Source: Thinopyrum elongatum (lineage: Eukaryota; Streptophyta; Magnoliopsida; Poales; Poaceae). Taken from it: a stretch of 64,000 nucleotides of DNA. Position 1 is the first letter of the stretch. Each line of letters opens with the position of its first letter. Below the pieces are notes generated by a model. That model was given only the letters and a program-made list of their open reading frames with translations. It was not told the DNA's origin and did not search any database. Positions 46,394 through 58,017 of the stretch are shown piece after piece. Location: positions 86,261,667 through 86,325,666 of the forward strand of contig CM022301.1 in NCBI GenBank assembly GCA_011799875.1, written 5' to 3'. The position numbers and the translations under genes were made by a program.

Positions 46394-46870
46394 GTGCTTG
46401 CTCTTACTTGGCAATGTAATATGTGGTTGCATGTTGCATATGGTGTCTACCTTGTAATGCTTCTAATTAGGGTAAATTGCATCTTCTTAGTTAACACATT
46501 ATACCTGTGAATATGACATGCCTTCCTGTTTTTGGTACATACTACGTCTTTCTATTAACCATGTTCTTACATGAAACTACTTTTCATGTGTATCCCTCAT
46601 CAATCACTTCTGACGAGACACCTTCAAATTGACAGTGTAATATTGGTTGCATCTTGCATATCATTTCAAACATGTATTGCCTCTAATTTGTTGAAATGGC
46701 ACTTATAATGAGACACTTCTAACTTGGTAGAGTGATTTTGGTTGGATCTTTCATATGGTGTCTAGCTTGCATTGCTTCCAATTTGTTGAAATGCCTTCTG
46801 CTTAGTGTTTTTCGTACATATTCCATGCTCCTACAATGTGGTTGCCTTACATAAAAGTTGTGTTCGTCAG
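46013..46870. repeat. Tandem exon-intron duplication of about 380 bases
   Basis: Intron sequence after exon 2 (GTGCTTGCTTTAACTT..., TGTGGTTGCATGTTGCATAT, GACATGCCTTCCTGTTTTTG, TATTAACCATGTTCTTACAT) is repeated after exon 3 in the same order. A third, more diverged partial copy follows at about 46630-46840 (TTTCATATGGTGTCTAGCTT). The unit spans one exon plus one intron. Confidence 0.8.
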
Positions 46871-46883
46871 TATCATGCATCGA

Positions 46884-47797
46884 TGTTGTGGGAAACCACG
46901 GCCACCTATGGGGCCAAGGGCCCCTTTTGGTTCGGCAGGGGGACTGAGTGCATTGCACCAAGAGCGGAGGAGCGCAACGTAGCACGGCAGAGATCACACG
47001 TGCAGTTTTTACCCAGGTTCGGGCCACCGCGAGGCGTAAAACCCTACTCCTACTTTGGTGGATTGATGGTGGATGGTGGTGGAAACGCAGCGCTCTTGCC
47101 CGGCAGGGTTGCCTCGGGGCGAGAGCAGCTACGCGCGTATGGATGTACAGGGGTCCGAATCCTTTCTATGGTTGCCATGGGCCTCCTTTTATGGATTAAG
47201 GGGTCACCACAGTGGCAAATCAGTCATTGTGTACTGATTAGATAGCGAACAGTGCTATCATATCTCCTCTGCAGACAAAGCAGTACGCATTAAATGTACC
47301 GCTCAGTGTCACATCATGGCCTGCCCGGCATGCCTTGCCGGGCTGTTTGGCCACCTTCTCTCCTGTCTGCATGACACGTCGCAGGACGGGTGTCATCTGG
47401 AGGTGATTCCTGTAGGAAATGACTGCCATGTGGCAAAAGGCAGCCACTTAGTCATCTCGGGGCTTGACACCGCACCGATCGGTCACTTGCGTCGCCGTGA
47501 GGTGGGGCGGTGAAGTCTTGGCAGGGGGTTTTGCCTTCGTATGCCCCGGCAGGCCTGCCGGGGCAGCCTTGATGCTTGCTTCCGGGGCAACCTTGACCTC
47601 GCCAGGCTCTCCTGCCCAGCAAGGGAGGTTTTCCCTTAGCGGTGTCTTGCTTCTTGGCTTGACTTGGTCTTCTCAACTTGCCCTTTGATTCCTCAAAGAG
47701 CCTATCCCTTTACCTTGGCCTTGTCTTGGTTGTTGCAATCTTGATCCTGGGCCTGTGCACGGTCCGAGCAACAGACCCAGGGTTTGTTGCACCGACA
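46884..47797 (-). repeat. G3 3' LTR
   Basis: 914 bases with TG...CA ends. It contains the shared grass LTR phrase TTTTTACCCAGGTTCGGGCC (plus strand, 47007) and several GCCCGGCAGG/CCTGCCGGG palindromic phrases near 47320 and 47545-47565. Confidence 0.75.
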
Positions 47798-48207
47798 GGA
47801 GCCCCCGGGCCTGGCCCGAACGAGCTGCCGGGCTTCGTCGGGGTAGGCCCTAACTTGTGCACAGGCGAGGGGGAAATAGCCGCTCGCCCTTTGAAATCTT
47901 CTTTGTTTCTTCATTAATCCGAGCTCGGATCAGTTCCGGGTTCTTCCGCCCGTCGCGTAACGCCAACTGCAGTGGGGCCACTCTTGTAATGGCCCGTGAA
48001 TGACTTGAACGCACAGGCGAGTAACTACCAAATCACTCTTCCCACCACGCCCTTATCCCCGGCCACATATGCTGCATGCACTGAGCGGGGTAGGTAACGG
48101 AGGCGCGTGGTGTGGGGGAGCGTTAAGGTAGGGGCCTGGTCTTCATGAATTGGTGGAGGAGGATGGCGGTCCCCCGCTGAGGGAGCGGCTCCCGACCCCG
48201 GCCTGTC

Positions 48208-48229
48208 TATAAAAGGAGGGACGAGGGAG
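48208..48229 (+). promoter_or_regulatory. TATA box of a presumed antisense gene in G3, cut by G4
   Basis: CTATAAAAGGAGGGACGAGG lies 12-22 bases before the G4 insertion point. By analogy with G4 (CCTATAAATGGGAGAGG, 93 bases before the B3 ORF) it would start a plus-strand transcript, antisense to G3. Its gene body, if any, has been pushed beyond G4. Confidence 0.35.
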
Positions 48230-49102
48230 TGTCTGCGTTCTAGGAACCAGGGTACCCAGACTTGCCTGCCTGCGGCCCACGGCGTGGCTCCATCGACGGC
48301 CTGGTACGGCCCATCTTCAGCATCGGCAAGACAAGACCCTCGCGAGGGGCCAAGCCTCGCGAGGCGGACGATGCCAAGACCTCCGGAGGGAGCGGCCACC
48401 CTAGGCTAGCTCTTGAGGAGCGGAGATTCCTATGCAAGCACCCATCTCATAAGGTTCGGGTGACGCAAGCCATGACGACCAAGGCCAGGCGGGCGCCAGT
48501 GGGCGCAGTGTAGCAGGTTTCCTCTTTGGTGCTAAGGAGGCAAGCGCAGGCGCGGAGTCTCGAGGAATCACCCAAAGGTTTCCATTCCCTTGCAACGAGA
48601 CCAAGACCGCCAAGATGGCAGGACGGATGTCATCGCCGAGCCCACCACGACGTCACGACCAAAAGCTTTGCAGGCGAAGACCACCTTTCGTTAGGATAAG
48701 ATGTACTACTTGTCCCTCTTCAAAATTGGCCATTGTGGGATCCCTTCCCGCCTACATTTTGGAAGAAGAGGACCAAGGCCACTATATATAGGTTAGCCAC
48801 CACCGTAGGAAGGGAGGTCGAATGCTCAGCTCAAACCCACACAAGAACAAACCTCGTGAGGTTGTTCTTCCTTTGTACTAGTTCGTCCTCAGCCCCTCGC
48901 GAGGCTAATCCACCCCAAAGCAGGAGTAGGGTCTTACACCACAAGGTGGCCTGAACCTGGGTAAGCTGTCGTGTCTCCTTCGTTTCCTGTTCATCAAGCT
49001 AGGCCATGAGAGCGACGAATCGGTTGGTTGGAGAGGTCGAGTTCTTCGCACATGCCCTAGAGTTCGAACCTTTCTTGGGTCAGTGGAGCCCTGAATCCGA
49101 CA
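48230..49102 (+). repeat. G4 5' LTR
   Basis: 873 bases, begins TGTCTGCGTTCTAGGAACC (3' LTR: TGTCGGTGTTCTGGGAACC) and ends CCTGAATCCGACA. A TATA motif (ACTATATATAGG) lies at 48781-48792. The inside edge reads TTTGGCACACCAGGCAGGGG, a primer-site candidate not of the initiator-Met type. Confidence 0.85.
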
Positions 49103-49174
49103 TTTGGCACACCAGGCAGGGGCGTGTCTAAGCCTCTCGTCTGTCGGTCATTTCGCCATCGTTCCGCCGTTCTC

Positions 49175-52150
49175 ATGGCCGACGCACGTCGAGTTCATGC
49201 CGAGCGCCGGGCGGCCCTCGCCGCCTGCGTTGCTCAGACAGCGCCTGTGGGCGACGGCGCCCCTCGTCGCTCCCCTTCCCCTGCAGCCAATGCTACCACC
49301 GGCCCCGCGGCCCACGAGCAACAGGACTCATCACTGCAGCCCTCTGTGCGGCGTGATGGTCGCACCGCGACTCCGTTGCTGACTCCGGCTGCTGCTTCAT
49401 CCTCCCATGCTCGTTGTGGGCCGGCAAACGCGCAGGCTGCGTTGCTCATGGCGCGCGAGCTTCTGCACTATTGTCTGGCCGATGACCTCTACGAGGACTG
49501 GCTGGATCGCATCGCCGAGCTCATCAGCGCCGCTAGAGGCTCCTGCACCTCTCGCTCGCTGCCTCCCTCGCCGCCTCAGGTGGGTGACGTAGCCCACGGT
49601 GCGCCTCCTCCTCCTCCTCGTCGCGATGTAGTCCCCGTGCCAAGGCGTGAGGCTCCCCAGCGTGACCCGCCATGCAGGGCACCAGCGCGCGACGAAGAAA
49701 GCTGCCAGGTGGTGGCACCCGAGGTGGCAACACGCGGGCGCCAAGACCAGGCTCCCCCTCCGCGGTAGGCTCCTGTGAGCGCGGCAGGCTGCCGAGCGTT
49801 CACTCCAGAGCTGCGCCGTGTTGTCTGGCCCGGCAAGTTCAAGCCGGATCTGCCTCCGCGCTACGATGGCACCCCCGACCCTGATGAGTTCCTCCAGCTC
49901 TACGAGCTGAGCATCGAGGCGGCGAACGGCAATGAGAAGGTCATGGCGAACTGGTTTCCCATGGCCCTCAAGGATGGTGCGCGCTCGTGGCTCCTGAACC
50001 TCCCAGTGGGATCGATCTCCTCCTGGGATGAGCTGCGTGAGCGCTTCATCGCCAACTTCCAGGGCACTCGCGACCGCGCCCCTGCTGCAGGTGACCTACG
50101 GCGCATCAAGGAGCAGCCAGGGGAGACCTTGGACAAATACATCTAGCGCTTCACCAACGTTCGCCTCAAGATCCCTAAGGTGTCGGACGAGGCCATCATT
50201 TCAGCATTCACTGATGGCGTCCGGGATGTCATGATGAAGGAAGAGCTCGCCATACACAAGGACCTGTGCTCGGCTCTGGAGATGTTCAACATGGCAACCA
50301 GGTGCGCGGGGGCAGAGGAAGGTCGCCTCTCCCTCCTTGAGCTCCCGGAGGCCGACCCTGAAGACAAGAAGGCCAAGGCCAAGGATGTGAAGCGCAAGGG
50401 CCCGACTGTGCTCGTGGCCGAGCCCGAGATGAAGCACGGCTGCGACCACCCCGAGTCCTCTAAGGGCAGCTGCCCGTTTTGCGTCTTCCATAACGTCCAC
50501 AACCACAACACCAACGACTACCAAGAGCTCAGGGCCATCCGAGACGGGCGCCTTGGCCGCCGCCCTGAGCGCAACGACCGTGGGTACGGCCACGGAGGAG
50601 GCTGTGGTGGGGGCCGCTGGGACAACCGCGACCCTCGCCAGGACTGGCGATATCAGCCTCATGAGGACCGCTAGCAGGGCCAGTCTCGCGACGGCCCCTG
50701 GAGGGACCATCCTCGTGAGGATCGTCCTGAGGGCAACGCCAGCCTTCCTCCGCTGCCGCCGCCACTGAGGAAGAACAACGACCACCGCCAAGATGATGGG
50801 GCCGGGGGCTTCCAAGAGCCTCGTGCCATTGCCTGCATCCTGGGTGGCGCTCAGGCCCCCGCCTCCCATCGCGTCTTCAAGCAGTTCACTTGCGAGGTGA
50901 ACGCAGCACTCCCCAAGCTCGAGGCGTCGCATCCCCTCAGGTGGTCCAAGTACGCCATCACCTTTGACTCTAAGGATCAGCTCAAGTGTGCGGCCACCGC
51001 CGGCGCACTCCCAATGCTCTGCTCGCCGACCATCAGCAACGTCCTCGTCACCAAGACACTCATCGACAGAGGTGTGGGGCTGAATGTCCTTTCTGCTGAG
51101 ACATTCGAGAGGCTCCAGGTGCCCTACGACCAGCTCCTCCCCACCAAGCCCTTCTCAGGGGTGACCGACGGCTCCATCGTCCCCCTGGGGCAGATTCGCC
51201 TCCCTGTCACCTTCGGCAAGCGTGACAACTACCGCACCGAGCTCATCGACTTCGACGTCGCCCACAATCGCCTCCCGTACAATGCCATCCTTGTGTACCG
51301 GGCCCTAGACAAGTTCATGGCAATGACTCATCATGGCTACAATGTCCTCAAGATGCCAGGAAGTGGCGGCATCATCACGGTCGCCTGCGACGAGAAGGAT
51401 GCGGTGTGCTCCCTCGAGCGCGCCTACCAGGCCGCGGCAGTCGAGAACTCAGATGATGAGGGCACCATCCATCCTGCTAAGGCCGTCCCCAAGAAGAAGA
51501 AGCAGCTCTTCCTCAGAGGCCCTCAGGAGGCTGGTGCGTCCGACGATCGTGCCTCAGGTCTTGCGCCCACTGCTGGGGCGCCTTCCTCTCTCGCATAGGA
51601 AGGCGCGCCCGGCGCCCCTCTCAGGTTGGGCTCGGGGGCTCTCCTCTGTAGGGCCTCTGACCTGGCCAGCGTCACGAGGGAGGCGTTCGGGCACCATGTG
51701 GAGGTGTGCTTCAACACGCGCTTCCGCGAACAGGGCGCAGGACGCGAGGCGCCAGGCGCTTAGCAGTTCATCACCAAGGCAATCGAGGAGCTTCAGGAGG
51801 CGCGAGCCATGCGTGGCGAGCGTCACCCCGCACCAGCCAGTGCAACTGCCGCCCCTGACGTGGGTAGCGAGCTACGCGTCTGCGTCAACATCCCAGGACT
51901 CAACAGGGCTGCTTCTCAGGAGCTCTTCTGGCCGTCCCTCATTGGCCGGTGTGGAGGCCGCCCTCACAGCTACGTCCGCATGCCTTTTGGCTTGCCGAAC
52001 GCAGCTTCCTCGCACCAGCACCACATGAGGAGAGTTCTGGTGTTTCACGAGGCCCGGCGCCAGGCAATCCTGACGGAGGAGGTGCCGGACACTCGCAAGC
52101 CCCCCGGACCTCTGGAGCCTCACGAGGCTCAGGAGCCAGACGACTCGTGA
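49175..52150 (+). pseudogene. G4 gag-protease-RT remnant, one frame with five TAG codons
   Basis: The frame starts MADARRVHAERRAALAACV (49175). The leader is Ala/Pro/Arg-rich. The gag core is at about 49810-50250 (FKPDLPPRYDGTPDPDEFLQ, WDELRERFIANFQGT). A knuckle-like CPFCVFHNVHNHNTNDY has Tyr where a final Cys might be expected. A Gly/Arg-rich stretch follows, then the protease (WSKYAITFDSKD; TLIDRGVGLNVL, where Arg replaces the Gly expected after Asp). After that comes a short RT remnant (RVCVNIPGLNRAAS then YVRMPFGLPNAASSHQ), with the segment between and the catalytic YVDD missing. It ends at TGA 52148. Stops at 49766, 50144, 50672, 51596 and 51761 are all TAG and the frame never shifts. 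Confidence 0.85.
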
Positions 52151-53211
52151 GGAGCGACTTATGCAGCATGCATCTTCAGCTGCTCCAACACTTCTACAAC
52201 GACGTTGCCAGGTGACTTTTTCATTCGTTCAATTAAGGGCGCCCCTCGGGCTGCGTTATCCTCAAGCTGCCAGGGCTAGTCCTGCAGCCGCACCATCTTG
52301 ATTCATGTACTCCGGATCAGTATGCATGCCTATGTTACCATGGTTATTCAACGTTACCCCTGCCATCTCGTTACCTATGGAATCGCCCCTCGCGGCCTTT
52401 ACGCGTTGCTAACCCGCCTCTTGCTCATCCCGCAACGGGGGCTACTGGCACGATGCCTGTGCTCGGGTCTATCCCTGCAGCGCTGATAAATCTGAGAGAC
52501 TGAGCTCTGGCTCGCGGCCAGCCCCGCGCACGTCACCTCACCGGTTCCTCAGTGCCTTCATCTCCTTGCGGGAAGATCACCGGCAGGACAACAAGCGCGG
52601 CTATGTTTCCTTTCTTTGGCTAACTTGCAGGGACCTCTGGAGCCGGGATCAGTGGCCCCGCCAGCACCTCGAGCTGCAACCCCTCGCAAGGCCAGCCACC
52701 CCTTTTTCACGTAAATCGCTTGCACGTTAAAGGGGGGGCCTGAGCAACGCGCCTCAGGGGCTCCTACTGGCTCTTGAGCCCTCACCCCTGGCCTTGACCA
52801 CGGCATCGCGACTTGGCATACCAGCGGCGGCTGAGCCCCGCTCGAGGGCCGGGACCCGAGGACGTAGAGCACCCAGATGAGCAAGGAAGAAGGGGTGGCG
52901 CGGGTCTTTCCTGGGAGCGCCACCGCCACCAGGACACAGCTAGGCGTTGCACCAAAAGCTATCCTCACAGCGAAAAGATCACCACAGGCTCACCAAAGAT
53001 AAGTCACCCCATACACGTAGACGTGAACCTTACAATCAGTTTTTTGCCTCTCGCGATCTCGCTCGGGCAAGGATGTTTCCCTTTCAGTCTTTTGAAAGCC
53101 ACTTGCAAGCCAAAGGGGACCCCCTGAGCATCGCGCCTCAGGGGCTCTTACTGGACCTCGGGCCGCTCACCTCCTGGCCTTGACCACAGCATCGCGACCT
53201 GGCATACCAGC
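52151..53211 (+). other. G4 non-coding internal modules, tandemly repeated
   Basis: A module with the order CTTGCA.G..AAAGGGG, GCGCCTCAGGGGCTC, TGGCCTTGACCAC.GCATCG and CATACCAGC occurs at about 52715-52850 and again at about 53100-53211, a period near 384. The second copy is split by L1 and resumes at 62014. No protein was recognised. Confidence 0.65.
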
Positions 53212-56200
53212 TGTAACATCCCTAGTGGTTTGCCACAGTAATCACCCTTCTTGATTATGCCATGTCATCATGATCAACAGTGCTTAATCATCATTAGTAA
53301 TAAATCTCTTTTCAAATTCCAATTCAAATGGAAATTAAAACTGAAAGTGAAAATAAAAGTTGTCCAAATTTGAAAGCTAAATTGTTCATAATATTGTAAA
53401 TAATCCAGAGACAATTCTAAAATTGTAACCAACATTTAATACAAATTAGTTAACTCAAACATCCTCTAACAGTGGCTGAAAACAATATTTAATAGCCTTT
53501 TATTTAATCTAAATCAAATATGAAATGATGTTTTGCCCAAACTAGTTTTTGGTGGTAGGGTGCAATGTACTGTGATTTATGGACTAGGTCACACCTTTTA
53601 CAAAATTCGTTTAGGGCCCTAACAATTAGCAAAGCAGAAAAGAAAAGAAAACAGAAAAAGAGAAAAGCTACTATGCACTTGAGCCCACCAGGTACAGTGG
53701 CGGCCCAGCCACCTCGCCACCCCGTCCCCTTCCACTGCTCATGCCAGGGCTCGCTGTCGAGCAACTGGCGCGCGCGAGCCAGCCCCCCCCCCTCTGTGCG
53801 GTCGACAGCGCGCCCGCGCCCGCGCTGGGGATAAGAGCAGCTCCCCGCTCTCCCTGGCGAACCCTAGCCACCATTCCCCCCTTCCTCCCTCGTTCCCCAC
53901 CTCGCCCGACGCCGCCATGATCAGCCTCCGCTGAAGCTCGCGGCCACCGCCTCTGCCTCGCCACCGCGACGTGTCCACGAGCTCCGCCGTGCTCGTCTAC
54001 ACCTCCTACACCGACGAACCGAAGACAAGGGCCACCGCAGTGCCTCCCCGAGCCTTCTTCCTCCTCGGATCGCCGCCGCACGACGTCGCCGATTCCGGCA
54101 ACCTCGAGCTACCCCGAGCCCACTGCCCTTTCCCTACGGCTCGCTGTGAGCACCTCCTCCACCTCCCCCTCTCCCCGCGCGCTCTCCATAGCCGTAACTA
54201 CCGCCCCCCTTCTCGCTCGAGCTCACCGCCGTGCAACTCGTCACCGGCGCCGTTCCGGCGACCATTGGGCCCCGTGCCCGTGCCCAGTGGACTCCCCGCA
54301 TCGCGTAGGGCCTCGCCGCGCTTTTTGTTCGCTCGCCCGCGCATTGATTCGCCGTTCCCGAGCCGCACCCGAAGCCGCCGCCGCCCACCATCGTCGTGCT
54401 GCTCTATCCCGACCACCCCAGCCGGCGTGACCCCCACCATCGGACGCGGTGTGCTCCGCTCGTTCCAGCAAGCCCAACCCCGCATTAAACGGTGCACCAC
54501 AGCTCGATCCCGAGCTCGCCGGAGCTCTCGGCCGCGTCCGACGCTCGCCGGCGCTGTTCTGGCGACGTCGCCGACATGGCACGCGGGCCCCCAGCCCCAG
54601 TGTCACTGCCCATGGGCCCCCCTGGCCCCAGTTGACCAGGGTCAATGCTGACTGGGCGGGCCCTGTGTCTATGACATGTGGGTCCCGCTCGGTAAAACGT
54701 TTTATTAAATAAATAATCAGTTAATTAAATAAATAAATTAATTAAAACACTAATTACCCACTGACTGTTGGGCCCCACCTGCTAATTAGTTTAAATAGAT
54801 TAAGCTAACTCTGTTTAATTAACGGAGTCACTGACATGTGGGCCCCACTGGTCAGGTTTGACCTCTCCGGCCCCCTGTTGACTGCTGACGTCAGCATTAC
54901 GTCACGATGATGTCACCCTGTACTGTTCTGGATAATGTTGATTTAATTAAATCCAGAAATTCCAGAAATTAATAAAAACTTTAGAAAATCATATCTTTTA
55001 ATCCGTAACTCCGATGAAAATAATTTATATATGAAAATTGATCAGAAAAATCCCACGAATCTGAATATGCCCTCCTTTCATCTGTCACATGCTCCTAGCA
55101 TGCTGAACATGGAACTTCCCTCTCCGGCTCGCCTGTCCGATAAATCCAAAGACCCGGGAAATATCGTCAGATATTCTCCCGCTCCGTCTGATACGTGTAG
55201 TACTGCGTTAGATCACCTCTGTCACCGCGTATTGCCATGTTATGCTTTGTGCTGCACTTTTTTGCTCTGTATTTATTGTTTCCTCCCACTCTTCTCTCTC
55301 GTTAGACCCCGACGTCGTCCCCGAGACCGACGCAGCTCCGGAGACCGACGACACCATTGACGACCTTGCCCTTGCTGCCGAGCAACCAGGCAAGCCCCCC
55401 CCCCCCTTTTGATCATCCCGATATCGCCCATTCTATTTTCTCATGCTTGCATTAGAATTGCTGCTGCTACTGCTTTACCTATTCTGATGCATAGCCTGTT
55501 TGTTGTAACCTGCTATTGAAACCTTACCTGCTTATCCTAAAGTGTCAAGTATAGGCTGGGTAGAGACCTATCAGTGACCCCACTAGTCCCCACTGCCCCG
55601 CTGGATTATCAGATGATCCGATCAAAGGGATTGAAGACCAGGCCCCGACACCGCACATCACCCTCCCTTAGTTGTAACGACACTGCAGCGTTACTATCGA
55701 GTGCCGAGGGTGAAACCTCTTGTAGCACTTCTGATCTCGTAACTCTGTAGAGTAGCTATTCGGTCATGGTCATCGAGGGTGATTCCTCCTTCTCCACTTC
55801 CGATACGACCCTGTCGTGCAACACACCAAGTGTGAACCCATTGAGGGTGATTCCTCCTAAGTTCACCTTGACCGTTACATCGAGTAGGAATCTAACAAGG
55901 GTGATACCTCGGATTCCCCTGATGTTATGGACAACGGATACTTGGACCTTACACTGTTACTTGGAAAGGCGGGTCGACCCTGAGGGGTACCCGCGTGCTC
56001 CTAAGTGGCGTGTGATTTGAAGACGGGTTGCCTGGATGGTGCCCGAGTGAGAATACGAGGCGTGGCCGGGCATTCTTAGCCCTTTCCGCAAGTCCTCGAG
56101 ACGGGGCGATGGGGTCACATCGATCGTGAGTCTCTGCTCGTTACCGCACCCCCAAGGTACTAACGGTTCGGATATGTGATCTGAGTGGGCCTCTGGCCTG

Positions 56201-57395
56201 ATAGCACTAACCATCACATGGGCATAGTATGGGCGTTCTGCATCGTAGCATCAGTCGAAAGCTCTGACAGACGTCCAGTTCAGCATTGCGGCACGGTCGG
56301 ATCGTGTCGGCCACCCGAGGCGACGCTGGTATCCACCCTGTGCGCAATGACCCGGAGGGTGAGGGGCGATGGCCAAGACCCCCTCGCGCTTAAGATGTAG
56401 ACTGGCGGGGACCTCTCTGCTGAGCTGTAGGTAGGGTTGCGGTGTGTCGTTTGGCCGAGGCCGGGCAGGACCCAGAAAGTGTGTCCGACCGGAGTTAAGC
56501 GAGCGTGGTGGGTAAGTTGGTGCACCCCTGCAGGGAAGAACTAATCTATGCATAGCTGGATCCTCGGTAACGGACACTCGGAGTTGTATCCCGATCGATA
56601 CAGCTAGAATTGGATACTATGGCTCTGGGATTGCTTCTCGCAGGGAGTCGATAAGGGATCTCAGGACGAGGTTGATGACTGTATGGCTCTGGGATTGCTT
56701 TCTCGCAGGAAGTCGAGAAAGGATCTCTGGGTGAGGTTGATATCATTACTGCTACATCATATTGTGCTATCTACTCTCTTCTATTGCTGCAAGACCGCTG
56801 AAGATGATGAAGATGCTAGTCTTCGATAGGACTAGGCTTTCTCTCTATTCTGGCATTTCTGCAGCCCAGTCCACATATACAGCCACTCTTTGATAATGTT
56901 GCATATGTAGTGTAGATCCTTGCTTGCTGAGTACTTCGAATGAGTACTCACGGTTGCTTTGCTTTCTTTTTCCCCATATACCCCATTTGATGCAACCACA
57001 TGACGGAGCCCCTGAGACAGCTGCCCCCGCCGACGATCGCTACTACTACCCCGAGGGTGGATACTACTACAAGTTGATGGACGACCAGGAGTAGGTTCGG
57101 AGGGTCCCAGGCAGGAGGCCTACGCCTTTCGATTGTAGTGTTTTCTCTTGTCCCGCCTTCTAAAGGCATTTCTGTGTTTTCTTTTATATCTGTACTCAGA
57201 TATCTGATGCTTCCGCTGACGCTTGTACGCAAGCTTATGTATTCGAGCCCTCAAGGCCCCTGGCTTGTAATGTAAAGCTTGTATGACTTTATTTATGTTT
57301 TAGAGTTGTGTTGTGATATCTTCCCGTGAGTCCTTAGGCTTGATCGTATGCATTTGCGTGTATGCTTAGTGCACGATTGAGCCGGGGGCGTCACA
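53212..57395 (+). repeat. L1 5' LTR
   Basis: AT-rich start, a GC-rich block (about 53680-54650) with long open frames that do not stay in register with the other LTR, an AT-rich middle with TTAATTAA runs, then mixed sequence. A near-63-bp tandem repeat (TATGGCTCTGGGATTGCTT) is at about 56618-56740. It ends ATTGAGCCGGGGGCGTCACA. Confidence 0.9.
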
Positions 57396-57398
57396 AGT

Positions 57399-57410
57399 TG
57401 GTATCAGAGC
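57399..57410 (+). other. L1 primer-binding site (initiator tRNA-Met type)
   Basis: TGGTATCAGAGC begins four bases inside the 5' LTR, the same primer type as S1's. Confidence 0.85.
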
Positions 57411-57766
57411 CGACTGCCTGTAGGATCCCCCTTTCCAACTCCTCGGCCGATGTTGAGTCTAGTGGTCCAAAACTGTTTTACTAACATGGCTGTGTGGCTT
57501 ACGGGCCCACGTCGCCAATTGGGTGGTATTAGTATCTTTTACTCCTCGACCTTTACTCTGGGACTCTGACCTCTCTTTTATTCGGGTTAAATGAATTTTA
57601 CTAACGCCGACACCTAGGATCTCGTAAATCTCGTCTACCCGGAGAGCTGGATATCTGTGCTTAATTCCTTACCATTGATCTGATTAGTCTGATAATCATT
57701 TTCCTTTCCATTGTTTTATTTAATTCAGCAGCATCACATTCATTCATCTCTGAAAAATTTGCAATC

Positions 57767-58006
57767 ATGCATGACCCTCATTATGAGGAAATGCATACTC
57801 CGTTAGTCATCCGGGCTAGTAAATTACCATGCCCAGATAACTCCAAAATATACACCTTGAATGCGTGGGACGCTTCTCTGCTTGAGGGGATCGAAAACGT
57901 TCCAGCCGTTCGATATTTTTCCGAACGTTTCCTCGGAAGAACTTCCAAGGATACCCCGATTTCATTCAGTCTCCCTCTTAATTCTCGGGACGAGAATTCT
58001 TATTAG
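57767..58006 (+). CDS. L1 internal short frame, possible polyprotein remnant
   Basis: A 79-residue frame starts MHDPHYEEMHTPLVIRASK and ends LNSRDENSY just before the polypurine end (GTGGAGGAGACT) and the 3' LTR. It has no recognisable domain. Its place directly before the 3' LTR suggests the last fragment of a deleted Gypsy polyprotein, but chance is not excluded. Confidence 0.3.
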   Translation: MHDPHYEEMHTPLVIRASKLPCPDNSKIYTLNAWDASLLEGIENVPAVRYFSERFLGRTSKDTPISFSLPLNSRDENSY

Positions 58007-58017
58007 TGGAGGAGACT

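Larger units (their letters stand above)
46884..48229 (-). mobile_element. G3: 3' end of a minus-strand Gypsy element
   Basis: The LTR at 46884-47797 begins TGTCGGTGCAACAAAC on the minus strand and ends in CCCACAACA. Next to it a polypurine tract (GGCCCGGGGGCTCC, minus strand) marks this as the 3' LTR, so the body extends to the right. Only 432 bases of internal sequence remain before G4 cuts in at 48230; the rest should lie beyond the window. On the plus strand a TATA box (CTATAAAAGG, 48208-48217) resembles the antisense promoters of G1 and G4. The insertion lies in the intron after exon 3 of the gene at 44941. Confidence 0.75.

Noticed and set aside
50201..50932. Minus-strand frame opposite G4 gag
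   Set aside because: It is a shadow of the gag frame; the plus strand has clear gag motifs and this one does not.
53971..54651. Long GC-rich frames in the L1 LTRs (also 58758-59485)
   Set aside because: Frames on both strands are open because of GC-rich composition. Small indels between the two LTR copies change the register, so the protein is not conserved.
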